Positions 55,901 through 64,000 of a stretch of DNA of 64,000 bases are shown here, piece by piece. The stretch is from NCBI GenBank assembly GCA_017979445.1, contig CM030714.1, positions 4,898,001 to 4,962,000 of the forward strand. The letters run 5' to 3'. The translations under genes and the position numbers were made by a program. Under the pieces are notes generated by a model that saw only the letters and a program-made list of their open reading frames with translations, was not told the origin of the DNA and searched no databases. Position 1 is the first letter of the stretch; each line of letters opens with the position of its first letter. This DNA is from Akebia trifoliata (taxonomy: Eukaryota; Streptophyta; Magnoliopsida; Ranunculales; Lardizabalaceae).

Positions 55901-58900
55901 GCTTTAAGATGATGTTGCCCATAGATTTAGAATTAGATAGTAAATTGGAGATGTGCCTCTAGAGTGTATATGACTGAAGAATTGCAACCAAATTAAAAGA
56001 AATTTTGTAACACAATAGAATGTCCAATTATTTTTTATGGAGCTAAATGTTCAACAATCAAGAAACAGAAAAGCCTACTGAGATGGAAAGGTGGAAGAAT
56101 TGAGAAAGATAAAATTAGAAATTGAACCTATGTGAAAATGAAGGATTAGCCGCAATATGTTATGAAGCAAGAAAAATCGATTGAGATTGTTAGGCTATGT
56201 GCAATGAAGCAGTGTTATATAATGCAAAGACGTGATGCAAGGCCTTTGAGAACTTAAGAAATGTGACCGTGGTTTCAAAACTCTTCTGAGACCGAGATGA
56301 CTCACTGAGTCATCTTGGTATCATTCAACAACAAGATGGATTCACATTGTGAATCGTCTGCCACGTTGTCTCTTTTGACAATTGAGATGGCTTGAATGAT
56401 ATTACGGAAAGGGCATGCAACGACAGTGCAATAGATGGGCATTGATGAGAGAGAGAGAGAGAGAGATTAACGGAAACAATTGACCAACTTACATAGGCAT
56501 GTAGCTTTTCCACCTGTTCTATCCAAAAGTCATGGCCATGCCTATTATAATACCATGCTAAGGTTGTTAAAAGCGCTTGGCGGGGCCTAAGCGATGGACC
56601 CCCCTTAGGGCCTAGGCAGGGCTTAAGCGACAAAAAAAATCTTAATGTTTCAATTTTTTATATAGAGAGTTCATGCAAAAAAGAGCTAGAAGATAATTTA
56701 AATGCCTACTAAATTACTAACCACTAAGCAAATTTCTAAGTCAATATGTAAAAAGAAAATGAAGACAATGTAACCGCCAATATTTTAGTAATCTGATGCT
56801 CCTCACAAATCTTTGTTTTTATAATAAGAAAAGGTTGAATAGGTGTTTGTTGACACCAAAATTAGATAGACTAGAAATGCCCGCACCTTTACATCTAACT
56901 CTATATCATCCTTGTCAAAATGAATAAAATACAATCCCACGACCCTATAACCACGTTAGTTGGCTTTTAGTTTCCTAAAATAATATCCTTCATTATGTTA
57001 TCTTCAAAATAGACTTAGTTAATATTTTAAATTACAAAAAAATCTTTACAATATATTATATTAAATATAAAATATGAAAATATAGTATTATCTACATAGT
57101 TAATATTTTAAATTACAAAAAGATCTTTACAATATATTATATTAAATATAAAATATGAAAATATAATATTATCTACATAAAATGTATAAAAAAAAAATGA
57201 TGTAATTCTAGCATGCATAAATCCCAAATTTTGCAATACATGTGTGTTTTGCACATGCCACCTATTAGTTTCTTTTTTTTTAATCTTAGACACCTCACAA
57301 GTTTAACTAAATATTTGAGACACCATTATGTTCTAAAATTGATTAAATACCCCTTAAAACACAATTTATACAAAATTATTTCATAAACATATCAGTTTAA
57401 CCCCAGTTTTGGAACCCCGCTTAAAGCGCGAAAACCTAGGCACTTAGATTGTCTAGGCAGGCAAAGCAGGGCCTAGATGCAGCTTTAGAAAACAGAGATA
57501 CCACGATCAAATTCAACTTGAACCTACTAGATACTACCTCCTCCATGCTCAGCATGTGAACATTTGTGACTTGAATTGGTTTTAAGGACACTAGCTGGTA
57601 AGCCCTGGCTCACTTTAATATAATAATTAGAGGGCTTTAATCCATGGATTAGGGAACCCAGACACCATTTGCTCAATGGTCTAGAATTCTAATACTAACT
57701 GCACCACAAAGGTTGGACTATATTGATCATCAAGAGAGATTCCACTGAAATATAGGCATAAACCAAAACCGTGCAACAAATAATCACCCTCATCATTAGC
57801 CTGAATCCTGAAGTGAATTCCCAGCAAAATAACTAAGGAACAGAAAACTTTCTTGTCAAACTATATATATACACAAATCCAACTACAAACATGACTGTAT
57901 ACAGCACTTTATTAATAGAAAATTGGGAAGTATAAAATTTCAAATAGGGATCAATGGTAAGCTTCACATGCCACTAAAAGAAAAAAAAATGCACAATTTA
58001 AAGAAATTTTGTTTGTGTGAACAGATTGAACACAGAAATTAAGCTCGATAGACAAAAAAAAAATACATATGCTGAACCCAAATAGCAGTAAGAATAGTTT
58101 AACCAATCAGATAGACCACAATGGTTAAAGACAGAGATCAGCTTAACATAAACTATGCATTACCTCCATCCTCTGGGATGTCAGAAGTCCACAAGGTGAG
58201 GTTGTCCCTAAGAAGTTGCATGATTAAAGTGCTATCCTTGTAAGATTCTTCGTTTAGGTTATCCAGCTCAGAAATAGCTTCATCAAAAGCTTGCTTTGCA
58301 AGGTGGCAGGCCCTGAGATATGGGATTCGCAAAACATGCATCGAGTTAATCAGATTTTGGGTTCAAAGTACATAAATCACATTACTCAGAACGAACGATA
58401 GTTCCATGCATACCTTTCGGGTGAGTTCATAATCTCATAATAAAAGACAGAGTAATTCAGTGCCAAACCCAATCGGATTGGATGTGTAGGAGGTAAATCA
58501 GACGCTGCTGTACTGGAGGCCATCTGCAGACAGTTACCACGAACAGATAAGCAAAAAAGGAGCACATGGTAAGCAATCTTGTCTTATGTTTTCATTGTTT
58601 AACAGGTCAAATCACATGCAATGTTCCATCTAACATGAGAGATGCACACAAGTTAACATTTTGTGGCTCCAAGAAGACAATCACCAACAATGGTTTCCAA
58701 TTGAATGAATAATTGATCCAGATCCTAAAATTTATAATTGCTTTCGAATAGGCATGAGTGATAAAATGACATAAAGCAGCTCTATATGACCCCATACCTA
58801 AAGTTAACATAATATAACCCAAATTGAGACTGAATACCCACAAATTGATTAAGAGGATAGTGCCCACAAAAATGTGATGTACAAAAACGAATTGATCCAA

Positions 58901-60276
58901 TCACAACATGAAATCACATTCACAGTGAGAAAGTTGGGGTTCAAGAATAATTCGGTATCAGAGTTTTGGAAAAATTCGGCAAAAATCAATAGAGTTGGGA
59001 AAAAATTGAATAAATTTAAAAATAAAAATACTTTTTTAAGTATAAAAAATGTATTAAAAAAATGTATTGCATATATTAAATAATAATAAAACACTTAAAA
59101 ATACTAAAAATAAGAATAATATGAATTGTTTTAATAAATCACGATTAATAGTGATTTTTTGAAGAAAAAAAAAATACTTTGTCAAAAACTTTGCAATTTG
59201 GTTAAAATTTGTGATTTAATCGACTACTATTAAAATAGCAATCTTTTCAACAACAACAACAAAATCACAGATTTTTGTCACCTTGATCCCATTAACCATT
59301 TGTGACTCATTCCAAGTTCCAATACAAACTTCAACTGAATAACCAAACTATTTCAGAACTAAACACATGAATCTCTAGACTTCTCGAGATATTCAAATCC
59401 AAATTACGATTTCAAGCCCAAATAAATGCAGATCAAGCAATTAAAAATGTTAGGTTAGCTCCATCAGAAATAGTTCTAATTTAACATTCATAAAGAAAGC
59501 AAAATAAATAAAATACCTCAAACACATTCAGTGATTGATCGGCAGAAATAGTTCTAATTTAACATTTATAAAAATAAAAAATAAAAAGCAAAATTACCTC
59601 ATACGCTTTCAGTGATTGATCAGCAGCCTCTTTCCTATCAATACCAGTCTTAAACTCCGCGAGATAACGATAATAGTCCCCTTTCCTGCAACCAAGCAAA
59701 TTTCCAAATCCTAAAAAGCCCGAAAAAATCCACAAAATTGGAACAAAAACCATCCGACACACCAAGATCCCTCACATCTTATAGTAAAAAACAGAGGATT
59801 CTCCAGCAGTAGCTGAAGGGATCAAATGTTCATCGATCACAGTCATGATATCGTTACAGATGCTCGAAAGCTCTGATTCAACCTTCTGCCGATACTCCTT
59901 GATCCGTTTCGCGTTCTGATCGTTTCCCTTGGCCTCTTCCTTCTGTTCGATTGACGATAGGATCCTCCATGAAGCTCTTCGTGCTCCAATTACGTTCTTG
60001 TAACCTACAGACAGAAGATTTCGCTCTTCTACAGTTAATTCGACATCGAGATTCGCAACTTTCTTCATTGAATCCACCATTTCTGCCAAAAACAAAGAAA
60101 CAAATAGAATTAAAACCTAATAATTCGTCAAATGATTCAAACCCTAACCCTAATCGAATTGACATTCGAGGTCCGCAGAAGAAAAGAAAAAGAAAACCCT
60201 AACCATCGTATCGCTCCGCCTGTTCTGCGAGTTTAGCGACATAAACAAAGCTCTCGCGTTCTTTAGAGGAAGCCAT
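52920..60276 (-). CDS. 14-3-3 protein (general regulatory factor)
   Basis: Reading on the - strand, exons 60276-60204, 60082-59776, 59685-59598, 58523-58414, 58312-58164, 53055-53000 and 52922-52920 join in frame to 261 residues. The last exon contributes only the TGA stop. Family motifs appear in order: [83 protein letters not shown] and [13 protein letters not shown]. The phosphoserine-binding residues K53, R60, R133 and Y134 are all present. The acidic Gly-rich tail (GGGEDAE) is divergent, as usual. 14-3-3 dimers bind phosphorylated client proteins such as nitrate reductase and the plasma-membrane H+-ATPase in cytosol and nucleus. The many introns suggest the epsilon group (inference). Intron 5 is 5.1 kb and holds two transposon-like units. 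Confidence 0.95.
54466..54947. mobile_element. hAT-like MITE, sister of the SCYL2 intron 1 element
   Basis: Direct repeats GTTTCACC flank it at 54458-54465 and 54948-54955. It starts CTTGTTTTAAAATATCGGTT and ends AACAAGATTTTAAACCATG. It shares with 712-1861 the ends, the TATGAAACATTTC and GAGACGAA motifs near the left end, and a purine-rich GAAGAAAG..GGGAGA interior. It lies in the 14-3-3 intron. Confidence 0.8.
56558..57497. mobile_element. Probable hAT-type TIR element in the 14-3-3 intron
   Basis: Flanks ATACCATG (56550-56557) and ATACCACG (57498-57505) are an imperfect 8-bp duplication (7 of 8). Near the ends, GCGCTTGGCGGGGCCTAAGCG on the left and GCCTAGGCACTTAG-like blocks on the right are mirrored. 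These GC-rich 'cctaggcgc' motifs are common in plant nonautonomous elements. The interior is extremely AT-rich and non-coding. Confidence 0.6.
57017..57178. repeat. 81-bp perfect-register tandem duplication
   Basis: Units 57017-57097 and 57098-57178 both start AGTTAATATTTTAAATTACA and end ATTATCTACAT, with only two or three mismatches seen by eye. It lies inside the TIR element 56558-57497. Confidence 0.9.
58524..59597 (-). other. 14-3-3 intron 3
   Basis: 1.07 kb, bounded by GAG|GTAATT and TCTGCAG on the - strand. It includes a small direct duplication: AGCAAAA..TACCTCA..TTCAGTGATTGATC near 59586 is repeated from about 59498-59540 (AGCAAAATAAATAAAATACCTC..TTCAGTGATTGATCGGCAG), reproducing the 3' border of exon 3. 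Confidence 0.6.
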
Positions 60277-60344
60277 GGCCGATCTGCGATAGTAGGATTT
60301 CGAATTTGCTCGTATTCGTTTATTTGTGGGCTTGAAGAAGATAC

Positions 60345-60375
60345 CCTCTCTCTCTCTCCTCTCTCTCTCTCTCTC
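60345..60375 (-). repeat. CT/GA dinucleotide tract in the 14-3-3 5' leader
   Basis: An interrupted CT run (GA on the coding strand) lies 69-100 bp upstream of the ATG. It is probably in or beside the 5' UTR, as in the TTL gene. Confidence 0.8.
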
Positions 60376-60439
60376 ATAGTCATGGGTCTGTCAATCAGGC
60401 GGATTGACCCGCTAACCCAGCCCATCCAATCTGAATAAA

Positions 60440-61404
60440 ACAAGGGCTTGACCTTGACCTTAACCTAGAGACCGCACAATACGGCTCACGAATTTTGAGA
60501 TACTCTAATGGCACACCAACATTAACTTAAAACACACCAATTCTTTTGAAAATAAACGGATTGTACGTAATTACATACAGATTGTTGTGACTCAGTCAAG
60601 TCAAACAGCGAGCAGAGCTTTCTGAGTGAAATGAGCCGCGCAAGCCTATTACGTTTTCCAACAGCAAGCTACTATGCACAACAACCTGACTGCTCTACAC
60701 ATTTTTCACTCATAACTTCACTTAAAGTTGATTTGAATTTTTTATTATAAAAATAATGATTTTTGACACCCTCCTCTGAACCATTAATCTTTTCTTGTGT
60801 ATCCCGAAGCAAATAATCTACGGTTCTGTGATAAGCATATGTCAAAACGACTATAATAAAAAAAAAGCTAAATTAATTTGTAATCCTTACTCAAGGGGAA
60901 CATGTAATGTAAATAATAATGTTATACTATACATGTATTGTAACTTCAAATTAACAAAGGACGCGGTAGATTCCCATCGATTCACAATGAAAATCTTCGA
61001 TAACTTCCCAAAAAAAGTAAGCATTTTTTTAAGATTTTAATATGGATGGGGGGTGGAAAGAAGACCAGGAGTCGCGTTGCAACCAAACTCCCCCACGAGT
61101 ATAGCAATCAAATTCTTCCCCATAGATTATCCATGCATGTGTAGTGTAGCTAAGAGAACATTAATGAGAAATGAAAAAAAAAAAAAGCTTAAACCAAAAT
61201 CATTCCTATTAAATTACAGCTCCATTCTTGTATAGCAACATTATAATCCGCCAACAGTTATTTAGGTTCATCACTCAGACCATAGAACCAAATGCATAGC
61301 CGGAACCAAAGTTTTGACCAAATATGCATCTCATACAAGACTAGTATAAAATTATGTTTCCAACAAGTTTAATTTATCCGAGAAATACAAAATAACTATA
61401 TGCT
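60440..61404. other. Intergenic between 14-3-3 and PEPC
   Basis: This holds the 14-3-3 promoter and the PEPC 3' UTR (both genes on the - strand, head to tail). A GTGTATCCCGAAGC..ATCTACGGTTCTGTGATA piece near 60797 matches one near 26365. A short mirrored TIR-like CTCTAATGGCACACCAAC occurs near 60502. No gene was seen. Confidence 0.5.
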
Positions 61405-64000
61405 TCAACCAGTGTTCTGCATGCCTGCAGCAATACCCTTCATGGTCAAGATGAGGGTGTCCTCAAGTCCGGGTGCATAATCACTTGTTGGGTTCAGCTT
61501 CACTAGCTCCGCAGCAGGCTTGCTCGATTCAGTAATCTCCCTTGACAGGTGAGGCCTCATCTTCACGTGATAGCTTGGGTCCCGGATTCGCTTGAGTGTG
61601 TAGGCCTGGCATACATTCAGGGTCGTGATGTACGAATCACGAAGACGGAGTCTCTGTTTCAACGAAGGGTCCCCTTCAAGAAGATCCTTGTGACCAGCAA
61701 TCTGCACAAATGGAGGGGAGGGGGGTTAAGTTTCATTTAGCGCTATTAACTTGACCAAAGATTCATTTTAATGGAAGAAAATGAGTGGAAGGCCTTTTAC
61801 CCGGAGAAGAAGACTCTTGGTTTCTTCATATTCAGTTCTTAACCGTTCTCCAAACGACCACAACTCCTCAGACACTAGGAGTTTGTCATACAAAGCAGCG
61901 ATACCTGGGTCTCCCTTCGCGAACACCATTTCAACCAAGTCAATTGTGACTCTGAAGAATGGCCACTCGTTGTACATCTCCTGCAACATTTGGAGATTCT
62001 TGATGTTCGTTTCAATGGCATGCTTGAATGCACCCCCAAACCCGAGCCACACCGGGAGATGAAACCTTGTTTGGGTCCATGCAAAGATCCATGGGATCGC
62101 ACGGAGAGACTCAATTCCTCCACTTGGCTTTCGTTTCGATGGACGACTCCCAATGTTCATCCGGCCATATTCCAACTCCGGTGTTGCCTGCAATCATTCA
62201 TTTATAGAAAGGATAGAGGTAAGGAAACCATCTAAAGGAGCATGAACCCTCGGCGTAAAGTTCCAAATAGACTACAATGCAGGGTATTTGAAGAACACTT
62301 ACAAGTCGGAAGTATTCAACAAATCGGGGTTCTTGGAAGACAATCGCACGGTATTTTTCTGTAGCAACAACGGCCATCTCATCCAAGAGTGCACGCCATT
62401 CTGGCTTCGGTGAAACTGGGGGCTTCATCCCATGCTCAAGTGTAGCAGCCGTGAAACGTTGGAGAGTTCTAAAACACAAGTGCTCTTCCCCAAAAGATTG
62501 TTCGATAACTTCACCTTGAACCGTCACACGAAGCGACCCGTGAATAGTCTCAGGTGGCTGAGACAATATAGCAAGATGGGTAGGACCACCTCCTCTTCCA
62601 ACTGTCCCACCTCGGCCGTGGAACATTGTTAGCTTCACCCCGTATTGTTTGGCAACCTTTATGAGCTCTTCTTGGGCCTTGTATAACTGCCAAGCAGCGG
62701 AGAGACGCCCCGCATCTTTACCAGAATCCGAGTACCCAATCATAACTTCTTGCTTTCCATCAATCCTATTTCTATACCAGTCTATTGAGAAGAGACGAGC
62801 CACGGCAGCAGGAGCAGCATCGAGATCTGCAAGCTTCTCAAACAACGGTACAACCCTCAATGGATTCTTCACACGGCATTCACGCTGTAAAAGCTCCACA
62901 GCGAGCACATCAGATGGTGCTGTTGCCATTGAAATGATGTACGCACCAAAGTTGTCAGAAGGAAGTTCTGCAATGACATGGAACGTGTCGAGAACATCAG
63001 CGATTTCTTCAGTTTTCGGAAGATCGGGACCAAAGAGTGGGCGCCTTCCACGGAGTTCGGATAGGAGCCATTCTTGGCGTTGTTCCTCGGACCATTCACG
63101 GTAGGATCCAATGCCAAGGTGATTTGTTATGGCATCTATAACATCCGTGTGCCTGTCTGATTCTTGCCTTATATCGAGCCTCACAAGTGATAGACCAAAG
63201 GTGGAGACTTGTCGCAAGAAGTCAAGAAGGCTTCCATCAGCGATTGACCTATCGCCACAAGAGCAGAGTGATCTATAACAAAGCTCGAGAGGCTCCAAGA
63301 ACTACAGAATAGAAAAGAAGGGACTAGAAGTCAGCTAGAACTCAACCACAAACTTTGAATTCATCATACATAAGGATTCATCCTAACTTTTATTTGCTTT
63401 TTCAGATTGAAGCTATTAGACCCTATTTGAGAATTAAAAAAAGAAGGTACTCTAGTTCTAATGTATCTACTTGAATATTATACAAGCTATTATTATTAGC
63501 AAACATGTATCACTTCTAAAAACTGTAAGGTTGAACTCAAACGAAAATACAATGATAATTTCATCCAAATCTCCCTGTGATTTCTATAGAAATAGGGCAT
63601 GTTTCAAGAAAAGGCAGACTTGATTATTTGATTGCTTAATCCATATAGTAAAAAAATATATATAAAGATGAGAGAGGCAGACCTGTTCAACGTTAGTATA
63701 AGTTGCCTCCTCTGCAATGTCAGAGATCTCGTTGGCTAATAAATGGCGAGAACGCTCACGTGTCTGATAAAGCTTATCCCTCACATCACTGAGGATTACA
63801 CGATAAGGTTCATTCGAGGAACTTGTTTCCAAAACTCTGTAACCAGAAGTAAAAAAATAGGAGATCAATAAAAACCCAACCCCAAGACCATGCTAGATGA
63901 AAGTTCTTGCATTCCAAAATCAAAAAGAACATGCGGGGAATGAACCAAACCATGACATACCTATGTAGTGTTTTGCATCTTTCCTTGAGGACCTGTGGAG
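61405..64000 (-). CDS. PPC: Phosphoenolpyruvate carboxylase, plant type, 3' part, with a one-base frameshift
   Basis: On the - strand, exons >64000-63961, 63836-63683, 63301-62303, 62187-61801 and 61701-61405 (TGA) cover about the last 625 of roughly 965 residues. Motifs include [14 protein letters not shown], the catalytic [50 protein letters not shown] and the invariant C-terminal QNTG. The enzyme makes oxaloacetate from PEP and bicarbonate in the cytosol. WIFAWTQTR (Ala codon 62082-62080) and LKQRLRLRD (Arg) are the C3-type, non-C4 states. Exon 63836-63683 is 154 nt where 155 is needed. Translation runs E-F-W-K-Q-V-P and then shifts, where relatives have PPNEPYRV, and reaches TAA at 63798-63796. 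Everything after this point is conserved in the other frame. The N-terminal phosphorylation site is off the window. Confidence 0.93.

Larger units (their letters stand above)
53056..58163 (-). other. Long (5.1 kb) intron 5 of the 14-3-3 gene
   Basis: It separates the core 14-3-3 domain exons from the 56-nt tail exon. It contains a hAT-like MITE (54466-54947), a second TIR element (56558-57497) with an internal 81-bp duplication, a GA run (about 56447-56466) and anonymous sequence at 53100-53550 that is open on both strands but unrecognised. Confidence 0.85.

Noticed and set aside
61405..64000. PEPC classed as a processed or ancient pseudogene
   Set aside because: Introns are retained and all other exons are open, in phase and fully conserved. 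A single missing base is more consistent with a sequencing error or a very recent lesion, so it is kept as a CDS with the frameshift noted.

Overview
This is a nuclear genomic window from a flowering plant. The genes are split by many GT-AG introns, the intergenic DNA is AT-rich, and short foldback transposons are abundant. Five protein-coding genes can be modelled, all of familiar plant families. The species cannot be named from the sequence. The gene complement, a C3-type PEPC and a single-domain plastid arogenate dehydrogenase fit an ordinary angiosperm.

Layout: 1-14.8 kb holds the 3' twelve coding exons of an SCY1-like (SCYL2) pseudokinase on the + strand. From 15 to 32 kb there is a gene-free stretch of nested MITE-like foldbacks, SINE-like pieces and a decayed LINE. 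From 32.8 to 36.6 kb lies a complete TTL-type TPR/thioredoxin-like gene (+). From 36.6 to 47.9 kb there is a second repeat-rich gene-free stretch. From 48.0 to 51.4 kb lies a complete arogenate dehydrogenase (+). A complete 14-3-3 gene on the - strand converges on it from 60.3 down to 52.9 kb and contains a 5.1 kb intron. The 3' five coding exons of a plant-type phosphoenolpyruvate carboxylase (-) fill 61.4-64.0 kb and run off the window. The genes do not form a functional cluster: they serve vesicle traffic, stress/growth scaffolding, tyrosine synthesis, phosphoprotein binding and anaplerosis.

The most notable observation is a one-base frameshift in an otherwise well conserved PEPC gene, around 63815-63819. 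It is shown by exon phases and by the family protein pattern, and is either a real lesion or a consensus error. Other points are a hAT-like MITE in SCYL2 intron 1 with a Harbinger-like MITE inserted inside it (both with target duplications) and a sister copy in the 14-3-3 intron. There is also a foldback family built of two internal hairpins around a short spacer, with 8-bp duplications, a triplicated 28-residue unit in the SCYL2 tail, and a GC-AG intron in arogenate dehydrogenase. No clearly new biological system was found.
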